Positions 37,078-62,784 are shown, counted from the stretch's first letter. The stretch is DNA of 64,000 nucleotides from Wuchereria bancrofti (GCA_005281725.1 SSBO01000012.1:11350266-11414265); one strand, 5' to 3'. Notes: generated by a model from the sequence alone, not told the origin. Made by a program: numbers and translations.

Positions 37078-39829
37078 ATGATTGGATGGCTTGTATCCAT
37101 TGTCTTATTTGCACTCTTCAATTTTTGCTATACCCAGTATCGCCGAACTATAAACCCACTCGAACTGCGAACGACGAAAGGAGAGTTTTTCATTTATACA
37201 CTTCACTCCGGTAGCTTTTTTCCTCAAACAGGTAATTTATTTTTAATTTAATTTACCCATATTTAAAAATAGTGGTCTAGAGAATTGAATCTGATGCAAT
37301 ATCATCAACAATACATCGTCATTAAAATTTAATTCTTATTTATATTTTATGTGAACTTGCAGCAGACTAATAGAAATGTAGCAAATAAATGAATGCAGTT
37401 ATAAGTTTTCAAAGATTCCTATCCCTTCCGTGAATAATTTTTATGGACAATAACAGCTGATAAGGCGATGGCTTCCCACTTGTCCTCCATATGCTTTTCA
37501 TGTTTATTATTTTTAACTTCCGAATTGCTGATTTTTTATTCGCTTTAGTAGGCTTGCGATAGCTTGTAGTACTTTTTTTCAATAATGAGAGGTGGAATAT
37601 TTTTAAAAAGTGTAACAGCAAATACTTCAGAGGATGAAGATGAAGGCAGTGTTTTTGCAGTTGATGTTAAATGGTCAGCTTCTTTGCACGGTCGCCCTGC
37701 TTTGCCAATATGGTTGCATTTGATGCCGTCTAGACACAAAGCACTTGGATACTTATATGGTACTGTGGTCTCTCCTCTCAATCAAGTTGTTATACACATT
37801 ATTGCTCGACGACTGGATAATTACGATAAAGCGGAACAATATATAACAATATTTTTGAACGATAATGGTAAAATATGGATGGTGTCTATATAAACGTAAT
37901 TTTTGTCTTACGACTCTGCATGTAGCCGTATCTCTATGCCTGTTTTAGATGTCCAATGCTTTTTTTTTCCCTTTTTTTTAGAAAAGTATAATAACGCGAC
38001 ACAGCAGTTTGCCGAAATTTACGTAAGAAATTACGATCCTGAGGATCTTTTAACTGGTCGCACTCGAACTATTGATCGGCTGAAGAAATCAATGAAAGAA
38101 TCATTCAGGGGAAAAGGACTGAACCCATATATATTCCAGATTTTAGCCGCTGGGAATTCGCCACCTCAAAATACTCATCTGGATCTACGTCATAAAGTTG
38201 GGTATGTTGTAGTAAGCTGTAGTGTCTTCGGCAAACTTGTTCACACTTCCGTACTGAGTAGCTGCCATATCTTGTAAACAGTACCGAATAACAATCAGAT
38301 TCGACTAACACAGAATGCTATTGAGATATTTATTTTTCCTAACCTTGACGAACTGTTCATTTAAACGAATTTTTTAAGCAGCATAGTTCGAATTGGGACG
38401 CAAAGCCGCTTTCATGTGAATGTACTGAATCTGGAACGTGGATTGCAAAGGAATCCGCAATATTGCAGCAGGGATCAGCTTGTACCATTGAACAAATTTT
38501 TTGCTCCTTTCTTTCAAATTGATTGGTGCAATTTCCATGTGGTAATCGTTTACTGAATTAGATTAAACAGGATGGTTTAAGGGTTGGCATTGTGGGTTAC
38601 TTTCAGAAGATAATTCATGCCATACCTTAGTTAAAGTAATGACTGACACTGAATGGTCAGAAGGACTGGTAGAAATCATTTTGAACAGCAGTTTATCCTG
38701 GCAAACAAATCTTCCATAGTTGAAATTTTATCAATTATTACAGAAAAATGTAACAGCACCAAATATTCATAGTGACGATGCAGGGCTCCAGCAAGGGTTG
38801 ACAAAGGTGATCACATCGGACACAGAAACAATGCACAATCCCTACCACCAATACCAGCCAACCTCGTCCATACTGAAAGTGGAAACTCCCGTGTTGCACA
38901 CTAGATACTATTTTTGGGAATCATTTTTGGTGAGCTGTTCATAAAAAATTCGTCTGAATCATTAGAATCTGTCAGTTCGTTGTATCTCAGAAGGAAGCTA
39001 TTGTTAAGGATTATTATTTAGATGTTCCCGATGTTGGGTGTATGTTGTATCCTCTTACTTATTCTTCTAAGTCTTATTTTCTTTGGCCGTCGCGAAGGTC
39101 AACATTGGAGGGACTACAAGACGCCGAAGTATGCTTTCTTTTTACTTTTTTACAATAGTGACTTTTTACGTTAATTTTATTTGAAATTCACTAGCTGAAG
39201 ATATTTTTTAAGACGGCAGTTGGAAGAATATGCTAGCGTACGCGACAGTCAACGCCATTTGCGTGAGCTTTCCATGCAACGACAGGTGCTTCTAATGGCT
39301 TCGGACAGGTCACATACTCCACTTGGTTTGTTTTGTCATCATTAGATTAATGAATTCGTTTAACTTGGTTTAAAAAGATTTTCATAGTTTCAGGGATCCA
39401 CACATTCCTGCAGCCAAAATCTCCAAGGCGGAATCCATCTCCAGAAAATCCTCAAGCTGATCCATCCAGTCGTGGTTCTCGGTCGCCCCTACTAAAAGGA
39501 TCGAGGGCTCATTTGAGTACGTGAAAGTCTTTTGTTCCCTCTGTGCATTCTGCTTGAATTATGCATCCGCACCACTAGTTCGACATTTGCCTACATTCAA
39601 GAAAAAAAAACTTGGCTAATAAGATATTCGGATAAATGGATTCAAAACTACCATTTCAGGTGCAAGTCCGGATAAAACCTTTAATGGTCATGTCATTCCG
39701 ATGAGCAAACAAACAGTTGCGGAAGCAGCGAAAGCCTGTGGTTCATCGCTGCATTTGTATAGGAATCCATTTGAAAGCGATCCAAATGATCACAACGGAG
39801 AACAGTCCGCAGACTGTAAGCCAGAATGA
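37078..39829 (+). CDS. sgca-1: Alpha/epsilon-sarcoglycan
   Basis: Nine exons: 37078-37231, 37631-37867 (or from 37619), 37982-38201, 38382-38541, 38744-38929, 39022-39128, 39213-39325, 39394-39516 and 39660-39829. They give 489 residues with exact phase. This is a single-pass component of the dystrophin-glycoprotein complex at the muscle membrane. Seen in order: signal peptide MIGWLVSIVLFALFNFCYTQ; a cadherin-like N-terminal domain (WLHLMPSRHKALGYLYGT, matching the [20 protein letters not shown] block of vertebrate epsilon-sarcoglycan); NNAT and KNVT glycosylation sites; the diagnostic juxtamembrane FFQIDWCNFHV (vertebrate FYIDWCKISL); a transmembrane segment (CCILLLILLSLIFFG); RREGQ (vertebrate RREGV); and a cytoplasmic tail. 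The tail keeps a QRHLRELSMQRQ block, then is Pro/Ser-rich and ends in acidic residues. Only some of the family's extracellular cysteines are kept. Confidence 0.93.
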
Positions 39830-40841
39830 TCTAAACGACGTGAAATCCATTAAATGAACCTATTTACCTCTTAACCTTCTCTCTCAACTGTTTTACTGAC
39901 TTGCATTGTTGATTTTTATGTAAATCTTTCCTTCTCATGCGTTCTTTTAATTCAAGCTATTTGTCCGATATTAGATAAAATTGTTTTGATGACAATCAAC
40001 AAATTCCCCGTGTCTACAGCACGTCCATTTCCTTTCCTACATAATTTTAAGCTTTGCTAGGACTTCACCCCCCTATCCCTTAATCTTTACTTTCACTCCT
40101 TGCACTCGACGTATCGTGTTTACAATTGTCCCTTCGGTCTGGCTACAGCTTATTACGGATTTTTCCTCATTTTAAAGTAAAGACTAAGCTTTCGGGGGAT
40201 CACTTCTGGTCCAGATAAAAAGTAATCCAGAACTTCAGGTAGGGTTAGTCTAAAGCTTACAGGAATAACACTTACCTGTCTGTATGATAGGACACCCACA
40301 TCTTTCGTTTGCTTTTGCTAATAGAAATGCCTTCAGCGTTGAAGATAATTTAGAAAAGGTGAAGGTAATACTGCACAATAAAGAATTATTCGTTGTATTT
40401 CAGAAGGCATCAACTTTCTACGAGTATCGATAATATAATAAGACAAACAAAAAACATCCCACAAACCACAGTTTTACTAAATGAACCAATGAATCTTATA
40501 AAGGAACAAACTTCGGAACTTATCTTGAACAAAATTGATCACATATCCGGTATGTTATGCACAATAAGGAAACGGCAGCAATACAATACGGCACTTCTTA
40601 ACATGAAAACGTGAACTATAGCGAAGAAATCCATTTCCTTATGCAACAACATCGCAATTTACAGAAACACTGACAATAATTATCAAAGACATCGACACAA
40701 GCTACAAAATATATGCACTATGTGGAGGGAAGAAACAACTAAACCAAAGCATATGACAAAGACTCGTTAATAGCAATGGATGAGTCAGAAGCAATGACAA
40801 ACACCGTAATTCTGAACATGATCGCTATAAGTGGACAATTT
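39830..40841. other. Convergent intergenic region
   Basis: This holds the 3' UTRs of the sarcoglycan gene (+) and of the unknown gene (-). An AATAAA at about 40376 is a possible sarcoglycan polyadenylation signal. A 73-residue frame at 40393-40614 has no splice or similarity support. Confidence 0.4.
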
Positions 40842-43800
40842 CTACACATCAACATCATCAAAATCGTCTTCTTGAGCAAGAGGAGGAGCTCTTGTATAAT
40901 CTTCACGGACAGTACAGAGCACATCTTCTGGATCTAGTCCTTCCACTTCCTTGCAAATGTCATCGGCCTGAAAGTCACTGTCACAACTAAAAACTAACTA
41001 GGACAAGCTTTTGATGAATTAAATCAGGAAAACAAGCTATCTGGATGCAATGTCATTTAACCAGTGACAATGGCAACGAACGAATCAGAAGCTCACATCT
41101 ATGCTATGCATGGTTCTTCCGTTTCCTAACCTCTTACGAGGATAGATTTCAGGTGGACTTTTTGATGAACGTCGAAAACGTCGTACACGGCACATACCAA
41201 ACGTGAACGAATTGTCCTGAAAAAAGGAGAACGAATACTTCGACCATACAGAATAGGTATTTCCCACCTAGCAAATCGAGTATCGCCAACCTCAAAGCCA
41301 CCGAAATTCTCATCATCTGTGTCCGAATTTCCATCAAAGTATCCATCAACTCCATTAGCGATCTGTTCAAACTCAAAATATTGCCCATTTGTCGTTATTT
41401 TCGGAATTTCTGGTAACTCACTATAACAAACAAGCTATTCCTGATGAAGTTTCACATAAAAATATTTACTGGCTCCATAAAAACACTACACTGATGCCTG
41501 AAAACCTTATTTATAGCTCGTTAATTCAGTTAACTTCACACTAAAAGTATGGGTAAAGCAATGCCTTTGCAATAATGCATCATTTCTAAGAAATAAATAT
41601 TGCAAATGTGTTATTCAAAGTGCCACTGTTGCGCTCCTCACGCGAACTTTTCTTGATAAAATGACTGGAGAGTCCTCGGTAAATGTAAGTTTAAGAACAC
41701 TTCGAAACAAAAAAAAAAAGTTTCATTTCCAGTGTAGCTGAGCTACGCAGTGAATAACAACAGATTCACCAGATCATATGCTTTTGCATTTCTATTTCGA
41801 AGCAACGGTACTTTATACTGTTATCAATATCAAGGTGGTAGATAAATTCGAAATCTCTAAAAACTGTAGAACACGAACCAATCAGCATAAGATAAAAGTG
41901 GTTCACTTTGAGGTTTTACCATATGGTCATCGAATCCGTTAGCGTTAGAATTAACATCCATATGAGGAAATCTCATTCTTTCATCGCTTTCAACACCTTA
42001 AAATAATTATGCTAACTGACTGGACAAAAAAGCCATTCGAGACGACAAATAAGTTTCATTTCCAGAATTCCTTGTCCTAGTTTCAAATGGTAGATAAAGA
42101 TAGCGAACTTTAAAAACAAACTGAAGTCAATGAAAAATCACCACCTTTTCTTCTAGCTCCATAAAAAGTGAACAAAACAGGAAAGTACGCTTCGAAATAG
42201 TGAGAAATCAAAAAAAAAAAAGAGATCGGAAAAATGTTGGAAAGGATAGCGGTATTATGGGATTTCACAGAAACTCTGAGTTAATCAAATATTACGAAAC
42301 AGCTAACTATATAATCCTAAAAACATCAATATAAGCAAAATATTAATAAAGATCTATAACGGATGAGGTCAAGTAGCAGAAAAACACATCAATAACCACG
42401 ACATCAAAAACAATGCACGCCGTATTTAAATTAAAACAAAGAAACAGTGCAGACTGTTCATCTGTATTATGACATTCTACTTCGAAAAAGAAATTGTTCT
42501 TTTTTTCGAAAAAAATCATCATGACCTCGTACTACCGACTTACTGATGGTCCAAACTGATCACACAACTGGACTTCAACAATACTGTCGTAGGACCATAA
42601 ATTTAAACGATATTAAAGTGTTAAAGCGAATTTTCATGATAGATCCAGCTTCATTTATATTCTTTCGGAACATCACGAACTGATGTTAGACATGTTTTCT
42701 TGAATGCTGTCTATTCTCCTATAGCGACTCTGAATTCCAACGCATACCTGAATATCTAGACTTATTTATACTTGCAATCCAATATAACATCGAGTCCTAA
42801 AGCACCGTTCCCTTATTACTGATACAATCTGTCCATTTCTTAGATACCAACTCACTACCAATAAATATTTTAAAGGGTAAAAGGAAAATTAAGGCTCGTT
42901 TTACCCGGTCCATTGTAGCTCGGTAATAAATACGACCCTCCATATAAATTATGACAATACTCTCTTTCTTCCTCCCTCTTTTCGCTCAGTTTTTGAAGGG
43001 TATTTACACACAACGATTTCTCAGAATTCTTTCGTTCCTTCACAGCGATAATGAAATGTACGAAAACAAAGCTTTGCCATGCATATGAGCTGCAAAGATC
43101 ATTTCCACTCGTACCTTAAAATACAGCAGCGTGCTGAAAGAAGTCGAACTTAGTCAGAGTGATAACGATAATTTCTAGAAAGCATAACGGTGAACATTAG
43201 GAGTATTTTTCTTAATGTATACCTATCATGGACAAATTAAAGAACTGGAAATATGAATACACAGATGAGAGAACACGAGGGAGACAATAGAACGGCACTA
43301 TATTGCTTAAAAACAGCTATAAATAACATAAACAAAACAAAAATTTCCACTGTTCTAAAAGCTTTTTGCAGGAATATGCTGGAGAATACGTATAAATCAC
43401 CCACAGTATCTTCCACACTAAAACATCAAGCTGAAGAAAAAATCGGCAAAAACAACCAACAGATCATTTGATCCAGTTAGCATACCATATAGCATAGTCG
43501 TACGGCAATAAATTCGATATAAGAATTTATCATATTTTTGTTCCTGTTTTTACAATACCTAAAGTAACATAGATATTCTATAACTAGATACTGCTTGCAA
43601 GATTACGAAAAAAAAAATCTATTTCTAAACTGGCTTAACCTGAACTGATCCCCTTTTCAAATTACGCACCTTAGTTATGCAAATAAAAGAACATTTTCCA
43701 TATAATGCAAATTCAGATTAAAATTGACATTTTAAATTTTTAATATTATTTAAAATGATGCAAAATGAAAGAACTGGAGAAACATAAGCAGTGACAAACC

Positions 43801-44893
43801 TGTGCTACTAACATACACCTGAGCATAATCCAGAAAAGCCATATAACCCATGCGGTGAAATAGATGAATTGCTGTTTTTACAAGTTACTTCAAAATCCTT
43901 CAAACCATACCTGGAAATTATAACAACGCCGAATAATTTGCACCTTCCTCATTAGGAACGATAAATTATACCATCAAGTAGACAAATAAATAATCAGAAC
44001 CTCTGCAGAGGAATTCCAGGAATTCCGGCCCAAGACATTTTATGAATTGCATAAACTTGCAGCTAAATTTTGAATAATAGAACGATAGTAAAAACGAAAC
44101 ATTGTCGTGTTAACTTTTAACTTTTAGTTCTTACCCAAATGATCTCATGACTCTCTCTCATCTTACTCCTGTACTTATTATAATAGTCGTAAAAAATTTG
44201 TTTTGCTATCTTACAAAACAAATATGTTTTAGAAAATCTGCAAATTCCAAATACAACCAATTTCAGAGCCGAAAACTAACAAATCATATGGATGGGAATC
44301 GATGATTAACAAATGAAATCATGAAGTGCATCGAGAGAAAGGACAGCCTACGGACTGAAAATATGGAGGACAAACTACCAAAGTCTCAAGCCTGAATCAC
44401 TAGGTAACAAGAAGGACTACTTAATCGGTTATACCTGTTTGTACCTATTTTCATCCGTGATACCCTTATTCTCGCCTTGCAGCATATCAACTATAAACGA
44501 AATAAGGGAGTGAATCCCAAAACATGGGAAGCGGTGCACAATGACATAATGAATGTATAATAAAGCGTCCCTTTCCATTCCCACGTGATTTTTCGAAGTA
44601 ACCAAAATTCACTAGTAAGTGGGAAGGTGAAGTCATCTGGTCATTCCAGTTGAGCACTTCGTTGACGCATGTGGCAAGGCTACAGGAAGTGAAGGCATGG
44701 GAGGGAGAGAGAGAAGCAACATTCTACGATCACTGCTCACTTTTATTTTGAAATCCGCCTTCTGCTGATAACTGTAAGCTGGTGGGTGGGTGGTGTCGTT
44801 CGGTTAATAACCAGCGGGGAATCACTTCACTCAACGATGTCAGGTTTTCTGTACTTCCATCCGATCGGTACCTGTTTTTGGAGGCAAACCCAT
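40842..44893 (-). CDS. Unrecognised protein with acidic segments and a basic Ser/Pro patch (middle exons uncertain)
   Basis: Well supported exons, in order: 44893-44872 (ATG, MGLPPKT), 44490-44435 (VDMLQGENKGITDENRYKQ, in phase), then 41420-41291 (ELPEIPKITTNGQYFEFEQI ... DTDDENFGGFE), 41216-41097 (DNSFTFGMCRVRRFRRSSKS then PPEIYPRKRL) and 40967-40842 (EVEGLDPEDVLCTVREDYTR, ending DDFDDVDV and TAG). A further likely exon is 41998-41930 (VESDERMRFPHMDVNSNANG), but its phase does not fit both neighbours, so one or more exons between 42.0 and 44.4 kb are missing from the model or it is an alternative exon. There are no membrane segments. The RVRRFRRSSKSPP patch looks like a nuclear localisation or kinase-target site, which is inference. 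I recognise no family. Confidence 0.65.
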
Positions 44894-44900
44894 TTCCGAA

Positions 44901-44908
44901 CTGAAATT
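44901..44908 (-). promoter_or_regulatory. SL trans-splice acceptor
   Basis: On the minus strand AATTTCAG is followed by TTCGGAA and the ATG, the short 5' UTR typical of nematode trans-spliced messages. Confidence 0.55.
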
Positions 44909-46001
44909 TGAAATTATGATAAACATCCAGCGACCCTGTGTTCTAATAAAATGCTTCCCGATAAAAATGTTACTGTAAAATGCATATTTTTACATCCTAC
45001 GTATGTTCTGAAAAAGGCCTACCAACAGTGAGCCGTCAAATCGTCAAATCATTCCTATCCATCCATTTGTTAGTTGGAAATTTTATAATAAGACGACAAG
45101 ACAGCAAAAGGCAGGAGTGTTTTGTGAGGTTACTTAAAGACTGCTCGCAACTGCTGCTGATTTACCGAAGTGATTGTCTGAGTTGATCCCTGTATAAATG
45201 GAGAATCGTAGGGTAAGTTGATCTCACACCGCCCTTCTTAAGCATTATCTCAGATTAGAAAACCAGCAAAATAGAACCGAGATCTTATTTCATTATTCCA
45301 CGCACGAGTATTCAGGCATTAACCCGCATTGAGCACTAGTTTTTTCAAGGTAAACTTGCTAGCCATTTTCTGCGGTATCAGAGATGTCCTCCATGTGATT
45401 GCTATGAAAGGAAGCATTAAAATGAAGTTGGAATCACCGTGAAGTACGTAATTAGAAGTTCGTAATTACATGGAAAGGTGAGGTGGGAGTGACGTCGTTC
45501 ATTTTTTCACCAATCTCTTGCATATTCTCACTATTTTCACGCTCTTCCCAATATCTAAATACGTATACGCCGCACGTCATTAGCATACTGCAGTAATGCT
45601 GGACAGTGCATTCTATGCAAGACAGCGAGAGCCAAATCGATTACGTTTTTACCCTGTGATAAATAAGAACAAATGGATGTATGCGTCAGATAATAATTCT
45701 TCATCCGTTCGCTGCGCACGAAACCTAAGAAAAAAAAGGAAAAAGTCTCTAGATTTGTTACAGCAACGTAGTAAAATTGCAGTGCTGCAGCTGCAATTCA
45801 AAGAAGTATTTAGGGATTCAGAAATGCACTATTATTAGAGAAGGAGGAAGAATGGAGAGAAGACTGGGGGAAGAGAGGAAAATGGGAAGAAAGAGGGATA
45901 TGATGAGGGGAAAGAATAGAGAGTGTTGCGGTCGGCGGCTGTCGGGTTGCATCAAATTGAGGATGATACGAGTGGAGTTGCAGTAATTGCAGTGTGGTTT
46001 C
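44909..46001. promoter_or_regulatory. Divergent promoter region with a purine-rich tract
   Basis: About 1.1 kb separates the starts of a minus-strand gene and the plus-strand GRK gene. A nearly pure A/G tract at about 45,838-45,930 sits just upstream of the GRK start. Its function is inferred from position only. Confidence 0.4.
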
Positions 46002-58574
<12,573 letters not shown>

Positions 58575-58649
58575 TCGTTTTAAGCTACAGATATTAGGAG
58601 ACCATGACAAAATGTTGAGAGAATTGCTACCCTATTACGTGGAACTCTA

Positions 58650-58655
58650 AATAAA
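58650..58655 (+). terminator. Polyadenylation signal AATAAA of the GRK gene
   Basis: AATAAA lies 76 nt after the proposed stop codon, a normal spacing for a nematode 3' UTR. It supports the last-exon choice. Confidence 0.5.
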
Positions 58656-59270
58656 ATTGCTGTCAAGCTCATTTAATTTACATGTTAATAAAAGTCAGTG
58701 GTGTGCTGCGTTCGACTTACTATATTACGCTTCATTACGCTTTGACCAAATCCAATCATCACCACCTGTTAATTCCAGTAGTATTGTAGGTAGTCAGTTG
58801 TGAATGAGTGAACTGAGCTAAGTTTTACTGAGGTGGAGAAGATGAATGAAATTGATACAACTAATTCAAGAAGTGGTCAAATTAAATTAAAATGAATCTT
58901 TTGACCCTTTGTTCGAGTTATTATATACAGCATTAATTGCTACTTTAACTCCGATATTTCTGATTAACACGAAGTGAACTAACTACTTTTACCCTTTTTT
59001 GCAATAAAAATGACCGTTATTTGGATTTTTTTTCTTGTGGAATGAAACGTTGGAGATCATTTTTTTTTGGGACTCACATACGGCGTGGCGCTCGACTTTC
59101 GGTTGATTCTGCAATCCAACACTGAGTTGAAATAAGCAAATAATTCAGCTGTGGAAGCGATCGACTACCTCTCTTCGCTTCGCTTTATTTACGGAATCTT
59201 CCTCCATCACATCCTACTCATTTGTCACAAATACATCCCATCTGACTCTTTTTTCTTCCTTTTGCTTAAA
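58656..59270. other. No gene recognised
   Basis: AT-rich intergenic sequence between the GRK 3' end and weak coding-like fragments. No repeats or RNA genes are seen. Confidence 0.4.
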
Positions 59271-60202
59271 GGAACAGTGAGTTATAGTTCTTCAACTACC
59301 TATCGACGTTTCAAACATGCCAAAGCTAAGAAACTTGTCAAACAATTGCTGTTGCAGAATAAGTATTCCGAAGATTGTTCTGTTCTTCTTCCACTGCCAA
59401 CACTTACCTTGAAAATCTTAAAACTAGTAATGATGAAATTATTGAGTTACTAGGTCGTATTTTGTGCTTTCGTGAGTTAAGCCTACCTAAAGCCAAGGTG
59501 AATAGTAATTCAAGTCCAGAAATGTAATTTGCCAAAATATGAATTACACCCTGAAGGTAATCTTCATAAACAATGGAAATTTTAAGTTTGTTTTGCAATA
59601 TTTCAGATCGCCTAACCTGGCAGCTGTTTATTATTCAAGGATTTTTTGCAGTATGTAGCATATAGCCATGTGCCTTTTCTCTTCATTTTCAACATCTCAG
59701 CTTTCAGTCAATACCTGTGCATTTATTTCTGGATAGAAAATAGTGATTGCTTGATGACAACAAACATGAATTTCCTGCTTTACAGATGGCATTTACAACC
59801 TTGTCAAGTAGTCTTTCTTTCAATAACAGATGCTTTCAAATATATAAGGATGACTACAGTGAAAGTCATTGGCGTACACTTTAACTTTTCAGAATGACTA
59901 TCCTCAAAACTTTTCTCGGTATCCTTCCATTCTAATTTCCTGTAAATTTCTTTCCAGAAGCAGACTTGAGGAAATACGTAGATAACCGTTTCACCCAAAT
60001 ACGATCTGCTCGATGGAACGCTTTACACCACTGCACTGGGACAGGCCAACATATCAAACAGCCAACTTTGCTGACTATGGAAAGTAAAAAGCAAATGATT
60101 CAAAGCGGTACGATCCCGATGAAACACGTAAAAGATGCATGTAGTATGCGAGGTGTGTTCAAATGTAGCTTCCATGTAAAATGGCTTCAAGATTCCCGCT
60201 AA
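59271..60202 (+). pseudogene. Coding-like fragments of unknown function, possibly a decayed gene
   Basis: Three blocks look coding. First is 59275-59410 (TYRRFKHAKAKKLVKQLLLQ ...). A second frame at 59403-59497 (YLENLKTSNDEIIELLGRIL ... SLPKAK, then a GTGAAT donor) would need a one-base shift to join the first. The third follows a TTTCCAG acceptor at about 59958 (DLRKYVDNRFTQIRSARWNA), ending at 60202. The frames do not join cleanly, so this is either a pseudogene, a gene with sequence errors, or coincidence. Confidence 0.3.
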
Positions 60203-60954
60203 ACTTCGCTTTACTTTAGGCATAACTTCTTGCGTGAGCAAAATCGCAAAACTGTTCAGTATGCTTTTACTCTTCATAATAGATCACCTTACATGACACT
60301 TTTTTCAAGAAACTCTAAAGCTGCACAACTTCCTTTTCTTTTCTTTTTCCTTTTTTTTTTTAACGATGGGCAACAATACAAAGCATATTGTGGTGCAAAA
60401 AGAAAACCTATCTTATCCTGAAGTGTAACTCCGGAAGTGGGAGAACACGGTCCCTCAATTTTCTCATGAAAAATTTTACAAAATGATGAATTATTCATTT
60501 CCCAAGCCACGTGAACTCTCGATACACACTGAAATGGGAAGAGATAAAGTACATAAAAGTTTGCGAGCGTCATCGGGTAAATATAGATGCTTAAGTTAAA
60601 AATAAGTAAATCTGCGCAAAACTACTCTGTGTGCATCAAACGACAAGGACAAAGTCATGGCAAAATTGATTAACTATACGCATATAAGCAATTATTTATC
60701 ATTTCGATATACAAAAGTATAGGCAACAGGTACAGAAGATTTGAACTGATGACGATTAGATGCAATGAGTTGGAAGCTGAGACTGCACCACACTATAAAA
60801 ATTTGCCCTTGTCTCTCTGAAGTACACGTCTACGGCAGTTACTGTGATCAGATCATACTGGATCACTGTTAACCGCTAGAACTAAATTTCTAAAAGGAAA
60901 AAAAAAGAAAAATTTTATGTAATATGCTTCTGAACAAAAAACATTAAATTGGCC
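60203..60954. other. No gene recognised; left flank of the BEL/Pao element
   Basis: No LTR resembling 3576-3894 is found here in plus orientation, so the retrotransposon that follows has no 5' LTR or gag start. Confidence 0.45.
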
Positions 60955-60962
60955 AAGCTGCA

Positions 60963-61637
60963 ATGATCCATCATGAGAAGCGACTCCTAGCAAGAAAGGA
61001 AATAGCACTGAGCACATTCAACGGTGAAAGGCACTGTGATGAGAATAATGACGATGGAAGAAAATATGATCCATCAAAGTGCAACAGAGGAATTCAATTC
61101 AATCAACCAAGAGGAACATCAGCATTACCAGCAATACAATTTCAGAAGGAAACCACAAATCGAAACATCAATTCAAGCAAGAGGTCAAGACCTTGTGCAT
61201 TTTGCAATCGAGATCACTGGGATGACGAATGCCGAAAATATACAACTTTGGAAGAACGACTCGCAAGACTAAACGCTCTAAAAGCATGTAGAAATTGTTT
61301 AAAGGTGGAACATAACACAAGAAACTGTAAGGTAAATCAAAAGAGTTGTTTCCACTGTAAGCAAAGTCACAATTCCGCCTTGTGCTACATTTTCCAAAGA
61401 AGAGATCAATCACAACAAAACAAATCAACGGCAGTTACAAATATGGATCAAAGAAAAGAAGTAAAAGCAATCAACGCTGTAGCTGATCGCAATATACAAA
61501 CGAAATACAACGTCTTACTACTTTGTCGAGAAGTAATAGTAATAAATCCACGAAAACCAGGAATCAAAGCTAAACTACTTGCATTTTTCGACATAGGATC
61601 ACAATTTGCAAAATTTAGCAAACCAATTGCGAATTAA
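60963..61637 (+). pseudogene. BEL/Pao gag end and protease start
   Basis: Two zinc knuckles typical of the family lie in series: CRNCLKVEHNTRNC (CX2CX4HX4C) and CFHCKQSHNSALC (CX2CX3HX4C), preceded by a third Cys/His cluster (CAFCNRDHWDDEC). The aspartic protease active site follows as FFDIGSQ, with Ile where Thr or Ser is usual. The frame then ends; the protein continues in another frame from about 61606. Confidence 0.9.
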
Positions 61638-62784
61638 AGGAAAAAGTGAAAATCTCAATATAGCCGGATTTGGAAAGGAAAAACCCATAAATTTTCAAAC
61701 GATGAAGACGGTAGTCGGAATCAGATTAACCAACGAGGAAACGATTCAGATGGAAGTCAATACAGTTGACTATCTTACCAACGACTTACAAGTAGCGGAT
61801 CTTTCTGAACAGAATCTCGATCAACTAAATGAACTCCACGGTGAATGGAAAAGACCGGACTTACTTATTGGAACTAACTACTTTTTCAATTTCATAGAAC
61901 CAAGCAGAGCAAAACGAATAAATTCGGGATTTTACTTAGTGGAGACGAAAGTAGGACCAATAGTAGCAGGTTATGGTCAAATTAACAAAGCAAATTCAAA
62001 CATAACGCAAGTGGAAACGGCAAATGTTTGCACAACTATAAGTCGCAATGTACCTGATGTCGATCAGTTTTGGAAATTAGAACTTATTGGTGTGAAAGAA
62101 GAGCCAGAAGTAACGGACGACGATAAAGCATTATCCCAATTCAAAAGAAGCATCAGTAAACATAAAGGGCGATATCAAGTTAGTTGGCCGTGGAGAGAAA
62201 CAAAGATAAATCTTAAAAGTCATTATGGGTTATGTTTAGGAAGACTTAAGTCACTTATAACAAGACTACGAGACGAACCAAAGTTACTTCAAAGCTACGA
62301 TAACACTATTCGAGAACAATTGGCGTGTGATATGATCGAAGAAGTTACCCCCGAGATGAATCAGGAAGGTATAATACATTATCTTCCACATCATGAGGTT
62401 CTTACAATTAACCAAGAAACAACAAAGCTCAGGGTGGTTTACGACGCTTCGGCCCATTTGAAAAATGACCGTGGATCATCCACACTTCCCGATCTTTGCG
62501 GAGTATTGCTAAGATTTCGGATAATGGAAAACGTAATTGTAGCAGACGTAGAAAAGGCTTTTTTACAGTTGGAATTAAAACACAACGATACAATCATACT
62601 AGAGCTCAAATCCTGGAAAGAAAAGGAAATAACTAAAAGAAACGTTCTACAATCAATACGACCCTCTGGGACTAATTGTACCAATAAACAAATTGAAATT
62701 ATTTCTTCAAAATCTCTGGAAAAAGTATTCGTGGGACAAGCCATTAGAAAAAAAAGATTTAGCAAAGTGGCAATCCCTTATTGA
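61606..62784 (+). pseudogene. BEL/Pao protease-reverse transcriptase part, internally deleted
   Basis: This begins in the protease after the frame change, then carries the conserved linker (GPIVAGYGQ; FWKLELIGV) and the fingers region of reverse transcriptase (LRVVYDASAH). Motif A is present (VADVEKAFLQLEL, first catalytic Asp). The sequence then jumps to the thumb region, so the YVDD box with the other two catalytic aspartates is gone. Beyond about 62660 the reading is out of frame. Confidence 0.9.
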
